The notes under the pieces were generated by a model that did no database searches, was not told the origin of the DNA, and worked only from the letters and a program-made list of their open reading frames with translations. Both the position numbers and the translations under genes were made by a program. A DNA stretch of 64,000 nt from NCBI RefSeq assembly GCF_003602005.1, contig NZ_QZWD01000002.1:1-64000 (forward strand). Reading direction: 5' to 3'. The DNA is from Salinisphaera sp. Q1T1-3. Its GTDB lineage: Bacteria; Pseudomonadota; Gammaproteobacteria; Nevskiales; Salinisphaeraceae. Below are positions 18,301 to 27,357 of this stretch, in pieces; position 1 is the first letter of the stretch; each line of letters begins with the position of its first letter.

Positions 18301-19208
18301 CCACGCGTCGCGATGAGCCGGCCTCGGCGGATGCCGAATACGATGCGCTTCTGGATACGGCCGATCCGGGGCTGCCGGCCGAAGTGTCCTTCGATCCGGA
18401 TGCCGATGTCATCGCGCCCTACATCAACACCACGCGCCCGCGTGTGGCCATCCTGCGCGAGCAGGGCGTCAACGGCCACAACGAAATGGGGTTCGCCTTC
18501 ACCCAGGCCGGTTTCGATGCCATCGATGTCCACATGTCCGAAGTGCTCGCCGGACGCGTGAATCTGGCCGAGATGCAGGGTCTGGCTGCCTGTGGCGGGT
18601 TCTCCTACGGCGATGTGCTGGGCGCCGGGCAGGGCTGGGCTCGTTCGATCCTGTTCAACCGACGAGCGCGGGCGGCCTTTGCCGATTTCTTCGCGCGCGA
18701 GGACACGTTCGCGCTCGGTGTCTGCAACGGCTGCCAGATGCTCTCTGCGCTGGCCGAGCTGATTCCGGGCACGGACGGCTGGCCGCGCTTCGTGGCCAAT
18801 GCATCACGACAGTTCGAAGGGCGCACCAGTGCGGTCGAGATTCTCGAATCCCGCGCGGTGCTCCTCGAGGGCATGGCCGGCAGCCGAGTGCCGGTTGCCG
18901 TAGCGCATGGCGAGGGACGGGCCGAGTTTGCCAGCGCAGCCGCCCCGGACCGGCTGGCTGAGGCCGGCCAGATCGGCATGCGTTACACCGCGAACGCCGG
19001 CGGGCCGGCAACGACGTACCCGGCCAACCCCAATGGGTCGCCGGCAGGCGTGACCGGTCTGTGCAATGCCGATGGCCGCGTGTTCATCTGCATGCCGCAT
19101 CCGGAGCGCGTCACGCGCAGCGTCAACCTCTCGTGGGCGCCGTCGAGCTGGGGCGAGGCCAGCCCCTGGGCGCGTCTGTTCGCCAACGCAAGACGTTTCG
19201 TCGGCTGA
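15306..19208 (+). CDS. purL: phosphoribosylformylglycinamidine synthase (FGAM synthase), large single-chain form
   Basis: At 1300 residues this is the proteobacterial single-chain PurL, catalysing the fourth step of purine synthesis: FGAR + glutamine + ATP to FGAM. Order of domains: PurS-like N-terminus, two AIRS-type synthetase halves (KVETHNHPTAIAPSPGA near residue 296 is the signature of the first) and a C-terminal glutaminase. The glutaminase nucleophile Cys is in GVCNGCQ, and CMPHPER near the end carries the His/Glu pair. The GTG at 15306 lies inside the preceding gene; family alignment of the N-terminus (EHIAIYAG...) supports a start at or near it. Intact throughout. purH lies 21 kb away. 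Confidence 0.95.
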   Translation: MAQSEQPIEHIAIYAGAPALAEFERDRLAVGLAQAGLDSAGLRAQVVYIAAFAAHADEAATTRLKQVLEVDGSAPEPHGVLVLPRLGTVSAWSTKAADIAQNAGVTGLMRLDRALVYRFDDAAPALADLAASGVLHDPMTESMTDDWSLLETLFSQPRPRRLRRVPLAARGETALHEANRDWGLALDEAEITYLAEQYTALERDPTDVELMMFGQINSEHCRHKIFNAAFVIDGQPQADSLFDMIRASYKAAPDGVLSAYRDNAAVVEGPMATRLTVDGERTYRLVEEPVHLLMKVETHNHPTAIAPSPGAATGAGGEIRDEAATGRGGKPKAGLTGFSVADLCIPGHEQPWETDRDRPTHLASALDIMLAAPIGAARYNNEFGRPALGGYFRAYQHESAATGLRGYHKPIMIAGGMGNVRPGHVEKQAVPVEACLVVLGGPAMLIGLGGGAASSMASGADSAELDFASVQRANPEMERRAQEVIEGCIAFGDDNPVASIHDVGAGGLSNALPEIIDADDRGGSIRLRDIHSADPGLSPMEIWCNESQERYVLAIAADRLGDFEALAARERCPYAVVGRATAESQLVVEDSAARSAEDARPVDMPMSVLLGRTPRMTREATRESLRPAAFGHRDIDIAEAFDRVLGVPSVASKSFLITIGDRSIGGMTARDQMVGPWQVPVADVAVTTTAFTGDTGEAMAMGERAPVALIDAPASGRMAVAEAITNIAAARIERLTDVRLSANWMAACGDAVEDARLYDTVRAVGAELCAELGLAIPVGKDSLSMRARWTDAEDRERTMSAPVSLVVSAFAPTVSARGTLTPQLQPAEAGATRLILADLGQGRNRLGGSALAQAYGALGDQAPDLDRHAALAGFFDAIQKLAAAGRILAYHDRSDGGLAACLAEMSFAGHLGVDVTLDALDASAVAALFAEELGAVLQVAADDVETTLATLRDAGVAASDIGTITDDDRLTFRHDGAVVFAAPRVDLHRRWASLSHAMATRRDEPASADAEYDALLDTADPGLPAEVSFDPDADVIAPYINTTRPRVAILREQGVNGHNEMGFAFTQAGFDAIDVHMSEVLAGRVNLAEMQGLAACGGFSYGDVLGAGQGWARSILFNRRARAAFADFFAREDTFALGVCNGCQMLSALAELIPGTDGWPRFVANASRQFEGRTSAVEILESRAVLLEGMAGSRVPVAVAHGEGRAEFASAAAPDRLAEAGQIGMRYTANAGGPATTYPANPNGSPAGVTGLCNADGRVFICMPHPERVTRSVNLSWAPSSWGEASPWARLFANARRFVG

Positions 19209-19246
19209 GCACTCGGTCCCGGGCGCGGCGGTGGCCCGGCGCGCCG

Positions 19247-20200
19247 TCAGTCCGGGATCGCGGGTGTCGAAAAACGGATGATCTGGAATATCGGGCCGGT
19301 CGCGGCCATGTCATGGCCCGCCGATTCCGCCCGGCGGGCCCGATCCCGGATCATCCGGATCGCGAAATCATCCAAATTCTCGTAGCCGCTGGAGCGCTGT
19401 ATGCGCACGGCGCCCGGGTCATGGGCCGCGTGAGCGGGTCGAATCGCCAGGCTCGCCCAGGGAATACGCGCCGGATCATCGGGCACCACGGGCTGGCCGA
19501 GTGACCGGGACAGGCCCCGATTGATCGTGGCCAGCTCGGTCGCCATGGGCTGGCGATACGCGTCGAACAACGACCGACCGCGATAGACGATGTCGTCGAC
19601 CTGCCAGCGAGCCATGCCGGCCGCCGGAGATTTGTCGATTGCATGACGCACGAGATGCCAGTGCAGCGTCAGCGGCATGTCATCGCCGTTGGCCAGACGG
19701 ATGACGCAGTTCGTCAGTGCGGTCTCGTGCGATGGGCCGAAGTGACCGGTGGTGAGCAGGATATCCTCGAAATCCTGGGCCACTTCCGCGAGCGGCGCCC
19801 GTGCGTCCTCGGCGAGTCGGGCCTGAAGCAGCCAGGTGAACCTTTCCTGTGTCTGCGCATCGGCGCGCGGCCATGCCCGAGGTGCGATTTGGCGGCCGAT
19901 CGCGCGCAGGTCGAGCAAATCGCCCAGCGTGGCTGCGATCAGATCCCCCTCGTCGGCGGGCCCGTTGTTCTGGGTCAGGATGCGGGCACGGGCCCGCGGG
20001 TCGTCGTCGTGCGCCAGAAGCCAGGTCAGCGTCTGGTAGAGCATCTTGTTCGGTGGTGTGGGGCGATCCGGCCAGAGCAGGCGCGGGTCGAACACGAGAG
20101 ACGAGGTGGCCGACCGATCCGCGGCCAGGGCATTGCCGGCTACGCCGAGACAGGCCGCCAGTGCCAACGCCAGAACGGCGCCGGTTCGTTGTCGCATCAT
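19247..20200 (-). CDS. secreted MlaC-like protein with a TonB-like C-terminal domain
   Basis: A 317-residue exported protein. The start at 20200 gives a clear signal peptide (MMRQRTG, hydrophobic core ALALAACLGVAGNALA). Residues of about 65-240 resemble MlaC/Ttg2D, the periplasmic phospholipid carrier. They include a LLDLRAIGRQIAPRAW segment like LIDLPYMSRLVLGRYS of MlaC, TLHWHLV like LQLHLV, and WQVDDIVYRGRSLFDAYRQ like WKVYDGSVGNLSFVTNYRG in the window's own MlaC. The last 60 residues read like a TonB C-terminal fold: AVRIQRSSGYENLDDFAIRM. The pairing is unusual. It stands alone, convergent with purL, 3 kb from the mla operon. Function is inferred only as periplasmic lipid or partner binding. 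Confidence 0.6.
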   Translation of the reverse strand: MMRQRTGAVLALALAACLGVAGNALAADRSATSSLVFDPRLLWPDRPTPPNKMLYQTLTWLLAHDDDPRARARILTQNNGPADEGDLIAATLGDLLDLRAIGRQIAPRAWPRADAQTQERFTWLLQARLAEDARAPLAEVAQDFEDILLTTGHFGPSHETALTNCVIRLANGDDMPLTLHWHLVRHAIDKSPAAGMARWQVDDIVYRGRSLFDAYRQPMATELATINRGLSRSLGQPVVPDDPARIPWASLAIRPAHAAHDPGAVRIQRSSGYENLDDFAIRMIRDRARRAESAGHDMAATGPIFQIIRFSTPAIPD

Positions 20201-20425
20201 CGATGTTTCCGGGCCGCGAGGCGAGTTGAGACCGAGTATCGGCGCAGGCTCGACCCGGACGCAAGCCGCACGATGGCCATGTGCGCCTGGCCCGGTCCAA
20301 TCGTTCGGCCGCGATGCATCCGCCTTGCGAGGTGGGCGGCCCGGCTCGCGAGGCCCGCGGCCCAGGCGATGGCCGGACAACTGCTATCCTGTCGTCCTGC
20401 CTGTTCGTGCATTGGAAAGTGGCCT

Positions 20426-20958
20426 ATGCAAAGTCGAATACCTCCGTGGCTCATCGGTGTGGCCGGCGCGGCGGCTGTGGCCGTGGCAACACCTGTGATG
20501 GCGGCGGGCCTGTCTCTATCGTCTCCGCAAATCAAGCCGAACGCGGCTATCCCGGCCTCGTTTACCTGCGACGGCGCCGGACAGTCCCCGACGCTGATGA
20601 TCCAGGGCGTGCCGAGCGGTGCCGCCTCGCTGGTGGTCGAGGTGATCGATCCGGACGCGCCGCACGGCGATTTCTTGCACTGGGGGCTCTACAATCTGGC
20701 CACCAATACGGCATTCCTGGCCGCCGGTGCGGCCGGTCATGATCTGCCCGGGCCTGCCACCAGCGTGACCAACGGTTACGACAAGCCGGGGTACGGCGCA
20801 ATCTGTCCGCCGTCCGGCCAGACGCACCATTACCGGTTCGTCTTGTATGCGCTCGACACACGGCTGTCCGGCCAACCCGACGACAAAGCGGCACTGGATG
20901 CGGCGATGCAGGGGCATGTCATGGCGCAGACGGATTTCACGGCCCGCTACACGCGACC

Positions 20959-20962
<4 letters not shown>
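20426..20962 (+). CDS. exported YbhB/YbcL family (PEBP-like) protein
   Basis: A 178-residue phosphatidylethanolamine-binding-like protein with a signal peptide (LIGVAGAAAVAVATPVMAA). The family signature is present: PASFTCDGAGQSP, then VVEVIDPDAPHGDFLHWGLYN, which holds the DPDAP and HW residues lining the ligand pocket, and later HHYRFVLYALD. The cytoplasmic E. coli relatives are YbhB and YbcL. The start at 20426 was chosen as the one that opens the signal peptide. The stop overlaps the start of the acetoacetyl-CoA synthetase by four bases (ATGA), so they form an operon. No substrate is known. Confidence 0.88.
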
Positions 20963-22956
<1,994 letters not shown>

Positions 22957-22982
22957 AAAAAGCCGCGGCATGCCGCGGCTTT
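22957..22982. terminator. bidirectional intrinsic terminator
   Basis: AAAGCCGCGGCA and TGCCGCGGCTTT form a near-perfect palindrome directly after the ligase stop. It is followed by TTTGTCTT on the plus strand and by a TTTTTT run on the minus strand, so it can end both the ligase operon and the mla operon, whose last stop is at 23013. Confidence 0.85.
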
Positions 22983-23012
22983 GTCTTCTGGCGCTTTTTT
23001 ACGGTCGTGCGG

Positions 23013-23318
23013 TCAGGTCCGGCCCGAGACGTCGATCACATCCCCCAAGCCCGAGAAGTCGATGATGGCACGCATCTGAGCCGGCGCGTTGGCAAAACGC
23101 AGTGTCGTGCCGGCCCGGCGGGCATCGCGCATCCATTCCAGCAGCAGCGCGACGCCGGCACTATCGGCACGCACGACGCCGCCGAGATCGATGACCGTCT
23201 CGTGGCCCGCGCTGAACCAGTTCGCTGATTTCTTCAGCCGGCCGGGCACACTGTTCTTGTCCAGCTCGCCCTCGACGCGCACGGTCTGAATGTCGTCATC
23301 GGTGCTCGTATCGGACAT
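23013..23318 (-). CDS. mlaB: MlaB, STAS-domain subunit of the phospholipid ABC transporter
   Basis: A 101-residue single STAS domain. In the Mla system MlaB binds the cytoplasmic face of MlaF and supports ATPase activity. The helix-capping segment DLGGVVRADSAGVALLLEW is the STAS signature, with Ser in the place often occupied by Thr. The start at 23318 (MSDTSTDD) was chosen because the upstream in-frame extension enters mlaC. It is the last gene of mlaFEDCB, separated by 8 bases from mlaC and ending just before a bidirectional terminator. Confidence 0.88.
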   Translation of the reverse strand: MSDTSTDDDIQTVRVEGELDKNSVPGRLKKSANWFSAGHETVIDLGGVVRADSAGVALLLEWMRDARRAGTTLRFANAPAQMRAIIDFSGLGDVIDVSGRT

Positions 23319-23326
23319 GCGACGAA

Positions 23327-23941
23327 TCACGAACCGGGGTTGTAACGTTTTTCCATCTGCTCGATCACGTTCTCGAGCCCGTTGCGACGGATCTGAGCGT
23401 TGATCTGACCGCGGTAATTGGTCACGAACGACAGATTGCCGACGCTGCCGTCGTAGACCTTCCACTCGTCATTGACCAGATGCAGCTGCAGACTGACCGG
23501 CGTGTCCTGGCCGTTCTGCGAGTGGATGACGGCGTTGAACGTGACGTTCTTGGCGTCGTCGTCGGCCCGTACCGGCTTGTACTCGATATTGACGTTGTCA
23601 TTGAAGCCGAGCAGCGCACTGCCATACGTACGGATCAGCATGTTCTTGAAGGCGGTCTGGAAGCGCTTGAGCTGTTCCGGCGAGGCCTCGCGAGAGTAGC
23701 GGCCAAGGACCAGGCGTGACATGTAGGGCAGGTCGATCAACGGCACCAGATCGCGATTGATCAGGTCGTAGAGCGCCTGCGGATTCTTGCGCAGTTCATC
23801 GCGCTTGCCGTTCATGTCCGACAGGACTTTCTGAACCGTCTGCTTGGCCAGTGTCTCCGGCGGCGTCGGCGCTGCATTGGCCAGCGCCGGCAACATGAGG
23901 GCGAGGGTCAGAAAGGGGATGAATTTACGAGTCCAGCGCAT
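23327..23941 (-). CDS. mlaC: MlaC, periplasmic phospholipid-binding protein
   Basis: A 204-residue MlaC/Ttg2D protein with a signal peptide (FLTLALMLPALANA). It ferries phospholipids between the outer-membrane MlaA complex and the inner-membrane MlaFEDB transporter. Family segments seen: LVPLIDLPYMSRLVLGRY, QTAFKNMLIRTYG, VSLQLHLVNDEWKVYD, and SFVTNYRGQINAQIRRNG. It is preceded by mlaD with an unusually long 156-base gap that contains a dispersed repeat, while the other mla genes are nearly contiguous. mlaA is not in the window. Confidence 0.94.
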   Translation of the reverse strand: MRWTRKFIPFLTLALMLPALANAAPTPPETLAKQTVQKVLSDMNGKRDELRKNPQALYDLINRDLVPLIDLPYMSRLVLGRYSREASPEQLKRFQTAFKNMLIRTYGSALLGFNDNVNIEYKPVRADDDAKNVTFNAVIHSQNGQDTPVSLQLHLVNDEWKVYDGSVGNLSFVTNYRGQINAQIRRNGLENVIEQMEKRYNPGS

Positions 23942-24024
23942 GGCCTAGGCCTCTGATGAAGAAATAATAAGCGCAGAGAGCAAGTTTGCGTTGATGCCCT
24001 GAATGGCCCCTGAAACAGTCGGCT

Positions 24025-24105
24025 CAGGGCCTGTTGATGTTTCGTGCGCGTCCGCACGACAGCACTTGTCCCGAAGGGTTGGGCCGCAAATCCCGCCCTA
24101 GGGGC
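24025..24105 (+). repeat. dispersed TAGGGC repeat element, copy B, inside the mla operon
   Basis: CAGGGCCTGTTGATGTTTCG and TGCGCGTCCGCACGAC match the repeat ends at 12810, 56385 and 56669. The element continues through TGTCCCGAAGGGTTGGGCCG, which resembles, inverted, an internal part of the 56385 element, to CGCCCTAGGGG at the mlaD stop. Both ends carry CAGGGC/CTAGGGC in inverted orientation. The TAG stop of mlaD lies inside its right end. Confidence 0.6.
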
Positions 24106-24700
24106 GCGACGAAGCGCCACCCGTGTCCTGGCCCGAGCTCGCGGGGGGCGCGAACATATCGTTGCCACTGCCGTTCTGGCTGTTTTTCTGGCTGTTCTGA
24201 TTGTCGCTGCTCCCATGCTGGCCGCTACCGGCGTCATCGTCGGATGAGCCGCCGGCGAAAGAGGTCATGAACTGGCCGATGAGGTTTTCGAGCACGATCG
24301 CGCTCTGCGTGAGCATGAACTTGTCGCCGTTCTTCATGTTGTCCGGGGCGCCCCCGGGGCCGACGCCGATGTACTGGTCGCCGAGCAGGCCGGAGGTCAG
24401 GATCGAGGCATCCGAATCCGACGGGATCTTGTACTGGTCGGCGATCCGCATGGTGGCCACGGCGCGATATGTCGTCTGATCGAGCTTGATGTCGGTCACG
24501 CGTCCGATCCGCACGCCGGCCAGATCCACCGGCGCGCCCACTTTCAGTCCGCCGATGTCGTTGAAGGCCGCGGTCACGGTATAACCCGATGCATCGCTGC
24601 GATCGGCCAGATCGCTGACGCGGTAGGTGAGAATGAAGATCGCGGCGATGCCGAGGCATACGAACAGCCCGACCAGCATCTCGACGGCTCTCGATTGCAT
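24098..24700 (-). CDS. mlaD: MlaD, MCE-domain membrane-anchored lipid channel subunit
   Basis: A 200-residue protein with one N-terminal membrane helix (residues 7-24) and an MCE domain: a long beta segment around AAFNDIGGLKVGAPVDLAGV and VGRVTDIKLD-like continuation, then LLGDQYIGVGPG. In E. coli MlaD forms a hexameric ring that passes lipids between MlaC and MlaE. The last 40 residues are a low-complexity Ser/Asp/Gln/Asn-rich tail. The TAG stop lies within a dispersed repeat, so the C-terminal end may have been altered by insertion of that repeat. mlaE lies 15 bases upstream. Confidence 0.94.
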   Translation of the reverse strand: MQSRAVEMLVGLFVCLGIAAIFILTYRVSDLADRSDASGYTVTAAFNDIGGLKVGAPVDLAGVRIGRVTDIKLDQTTYRAVATMRIADQYKIPSDSDASILTSGLLGDQYIGVGPGGAPDNMKNGDKFMLTQSAIVLENLIGQFMTSFAGGSSDDDAGSGQHGSSDNQNSQKNSQNGSGNDMFAPPASSGQDTGGASSRP

Positions 24701-24715
24701 AGACGTTCTACCCTG

Positions 24716-25501
24716 TTAGCTACTGCTGAACATGACAGCAGTGAGCATGAGATTGGCGGCCAGGATCGCCAGCGAGGCGATCACCACGGTGTTGGTGGTC
24801 GCGCGCGACACGCCTTCCGACGTGGGCGGCGCATGATAACCCTGATAGACGGCGACCCAGGTGATGATGGCACCGAACACGCCACTCTTGATGAAGACGT
24901 TCAGGATGTCCTTGTCGAACTCGACGCTCGACTGGATGCCGTTCCAGTAGGCGCTGGCATCCACGCCGAGCATGTCGACACCGATGAAATAGCCGCCGCC
25001 GGCACCGATGGCCATGATGCAGAAGATCGAGGTCAGCAGCGGCATCGCGATCACCCCGGCGAGAAAACGCGGCGCGACGATCCGGCGGACCGGATCCACG
25101 GCCATCATTTCCATGCCCGAAAGCTGATCGGTAGCCTTCATCAGGCCGATTTCGGCGGCCAGCGCGCTGCCGGCGCGCCCGGCGAACAGCAGGCCCGTCA
25201 CCACGGGGCCGAGTTCACGGACCACGACCAGTGCGACCGATGTGCCGAGTGCGTTTTCGGCGCCGAAATCGGCCAGGGCCCGATAACCGGACAGGGCCAG
25301 GACCATGCCGACGAAGATGCCGGCGACCACCACGATCAGCAGCGACAGCACGCCGACCGAGTAGATCTGCTCGACGAGCAGCCGCGGCTTGGTGAGCAGA
25401 CGCGGAATGGCAGCTAGCACCCGCGCCAGAAAGATGGCGCTGCGCCCGAGTTCCGCGAGCCAGCCGAAGGTCTGGTTGAAGATGCGGCTCGTGCGTTGCA
25501 T
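24716..25501 (-). CDS. mlaE: MlaE, phospholipid ABC transporter permease
   Basis: A 261-residue inner-membrane permease with five or six hydrophobic segments. The conserved ALVVVRELGPVVTGLLFAGR stretch, which contains the E-L-G-P-V motif contacting the ATPase, is near residue 95-115. The start at 25501 overlaps the mlaF stop by one base (TGATG), so the two are translationally coupled. A longer in-frame start at 25600 lies inside mlaF and was rejected. Works with MlaF, MlaB and MlaD. Confidence 0.94.
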   Translation of the reverse strand: MQRTSRIFNQTFGWLAELGRSAIFLARVLAAIPRLLTKPRLLVEQIYSVGVLSLLIVVVAGIFVGMVLALSGYRALADFGAENALGTSVALVVVRELGPVVTGLLFAGRAGSALAAEIGLMKATDQLSGMEMMAVDPVRRIVAPRFLAGVIAMPLLTSIFCIMAIGAGGGYFIGVDMLGVDASAYWNGIQSSVEFDKDILNVFIKSGVFGAIITWVAVYQGYHAPPTSEGVSRATTNTVVIASLAILAANLMLTAVMFSSS

Positions 25502-26334
25502 CACCGGCCGGCTCCGAGCAGATCCTGGCCGTAGGACGCCGCACCGTAGTGAAACGGGACCGGGCCGTCGGCCGAGGCGTGGATGAACTGCTGAACCCAT
25601 TCGGATTCGGAATGACGGATGTGTTCCGGGTCGCCGTGATCGATCACTTCGCCGTCCGAGATGACATAGACATAGTCGGCAATGCCCAGGGTTTCCTTGA
25701 CGTCGTGGCTGACCACGATCGCCGTCAGGCCGAGCACGTCGTTGAGCCGCCGAATCAGACGCAGCAGCACGCCCATGGAGATCGGGTCCTGACCGGCGAA
25801 CGGCTCGTCGTACATGATCATTTCGGGGTCGAGCGCGATCGCGCGGGCCAGGGCAACGCGGCGTGCCATGCCGCCCGACAGCTGAGCCGGGAACAGATCG
25901 CGCGCGCCGCGCAGACCGACGGCCTCGAGCTTCATCAACACGATGTCGCGTACCAGCCGTTCAGGCAGGCGCGTGTGTTCGCGCAGCGGGAACGCGACAT
26001 TATCGAACACCGACAGGTCGGTCAGCAGCGCCCCGGACTGGAACAGCATGCCCATGCGCTTGCGCAGCTCGAACAGTCGGCTCTGCGACAATGAATCGAT
26101 GGCCTGACCGTCGAAGGTGACCTCGCCGGCATCGGCACGCCACTGGCCGCTGATCAGGCGCAGCAGTGTGGTCTTGCCGGTGCCCGAGGGACCCATGATG
26201 GCGGTGATGCGACCGCGGGCGATATCGATATTCACGCCCTTGTAGATCGTTCGTTCGCCCAACGAAAAATACAGGTCGCGCACCGCAACCAGATTGGGTG
26301 TCTCGTCTTGCCGGGAGGCGAACGCATCGGACAT
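25501..26334 (-). CDS. mlaF: MlaF, phospholipid ABC transporter ATPase
   Basis: A 277-residue ABC ATPase. Walker A is GPSGTGKTT near residue 49-57, the signature is LSGGMARR, Walker B is EMIMYDEPFAGQDPIS, and a switch His lies in VVSHDVKE. The YDEPFAGQDPI variation is typical of MlaF. It powers lipid movement through MlaE/MlaD. It begins the mla block 28 bases after lipB with no terminator between them, so the mla genes may be read through from the cell-wall cluster upstream. Confidence 0.95.
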   Translation of the reverse strand: MSDAFASRQDETPNLVAVRDLYFSLGERTIYKGVNIDIARGRITAIMGPSGTGKTTLLRLISGQWRADAGEVTFDGQAIDSLSQSRLFELRKRMGMLFQSGALLTDLSVFDNVAFPLREHTRLPERLVRDIVLMKLEAVGLRGARDLFPAQLSGGMARRVALARAIALDPEMIMYDEPFAGQDPISMGVLLRLIRRLNDVLGLTAIVVSHDVKETLGIADYVYVISDGEVIDHGDPEHIRHSESEWVQQFIHASADGPVPFHYGAASYGQDLLGAGR

Positions 26335-26362
26335 GGGCGAGATCCGTATCGAGTCGAGGCGG

Positions 26363-27028
26363 CTAGCCTACCAGAGACAGGGCATCGGCCTCGGAAACCC
26401 TTGTTTCGACGCCGAGTTCTGTGGCCAGATGTGTCGCCAGGTCGTCCGCGACGACGCCCAGCTCGGCGGGCCCGCCGCAGGCGGCGATCTGTGTCATGCG
26501 CAGTCCGTGATAGCCACAGGGATCGATGCGCGAAAAGGGCTCGAGGTCCATGTCCACGTTGAGTGCCAGACCGTGGAAACTACGCCCGCGCGACACCCGC
26601 AGGCCGATCGAGCCGATCTTGTCACCGTCGACGTACACACCCGGGGCATCGCGTCGCGCGCTGGCCTCGATGTCGTAACCGGCCAGCGTCGCGATCATGG
26701 CTGATTCCAGCATGCTGACCAGGCTGCGAATGCCGATGCCGTGTCGCTTCAGATCGAGCATGACATAGGCCATGAGCTGGCCCGGGCCGTGATAGGTGAC
26801 CTGACCGCCCCGATCGATCGGCACCACGGGGATGTCGCCAGGGGCGATCACGTGTTCGGGGCGTCCGTTGCGGCCCTGGGTGAACACCGGCGCGTGATTG
26901 AGCAGCCAGAGCTGGTCAGGCGCGGTCTCGTCACGCTCGGCCGTGTAGCGCTGCATGGCGTGCCAAACGGGGGTATAGGGCCGGGGTGTCCAGCCGAAAT
27001 GCACGAGCTCGAGCGGGGATGTCATCAC
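26363..27028 (-). CDS. lipB: octanoyl-[acyl-carrier-protein]:protein N-octanoyltransferase
   Basis: The 221 residues match LipB, which moves octanoyl groups from ACP to lipoyl domains of 2-oxoacid dehydrogenases and the glycine cleavage H protein. The active-site pair is present: Lys137 in GDKIGSIGLRVSRG and Cys171 in DPCGYHG. RGGQVTYHGPGQ at about residues 73-84 is the other family signature. It overlaps the preceding DUF493 gene by four bases, the common ybeD-lipB pairing. lipA, often next to lipB, is absent here; mlaF follows instead. Confidence 0.95.
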   Translation of the reverse strand: MMTSPLELVHFGWTPRPYTPVWHAMQRYTAERDETAPDQLWLLNHAPVFTQGRNGRPEHVIAPGDIPVVPIDRGGQVTYHGPGQLMAYVMLDLKRHGIGIRSLVSMLESAMIATLAGYDIEASARRDAPGVYVDGDKIGSIGLRVSRGRSFHGLALNVDMDLEPFSRIDPCGYHGLRMTQIAACGGPAELGVVADDLATHLATELGVETRVSEADALSLVG

Positions 27029-27294
27029 AACGACATCAGCACCTGGTCGCTATCGGTCAGGGCCTGATAGATCGCGTCGAGCTGTGCCTTGCTCTCGGCC
27101 CGGATCGAGGCCGTGACAGCGAGATAGCGGCCGCCGCTGGAAGAGCGCGCCGAGATGTCGTTCTGCGTGAGTGCCGGCGCGTGCGCCTTGACCAGCTCAT
27201 AGACCGTCTGTTCGAAGTCGGTGTCGTGCCGGCCGAAGGCCTTGACATCGAAGGCGCAGGGGAATTCAAGCAGGGTGTCGTCGGATTTGGCCAT
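27025..27294 (-). CDS. DUF493 (YbeD-like) small regulatory-fold protein
   Basis: An 89-residue protein with an ACT-like ferredoxin fold: LLEFPCAFDVKAFGR, then SSSGGRYLAVTASIRAESKAQLDAIYQALT. The E. coli relative is YbeD, also upstream of lipB. The start at 27294 (MAKSDDTLLEFP) is taken because the family begins there; an extension to 27351 would approach dacA. The 4-base overlap with lipB suggests coupled expression and perhaps a link to lipoate attachment, but the function is not established. Confidence 0.9.
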   Translation of the reverse strand: MAKSDDTLLEFPCAFDVKAFGRHDTDFEQTVYELVKAHAPALTQNDISARSSSGGRYLAVTASIRAESKAQLDAIYQALTDSDQVLMSL

Positions 27295-27357
27295 AAAAAT
27301 GCTTTGGATGGGCGGGACCGGCGGACAGTCGGTGTCTGCCGGCCCCGGCACATCGGA

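Noticed and set aside
15699-18533. Very long minus-strand open frame (over 900 codons) opposite purL
   Set aside because: It is the antisense shadow of a clearly coding, family-matching gene in GC-rich DNA; its protein is Arg/Gly/His-rich with no domain.
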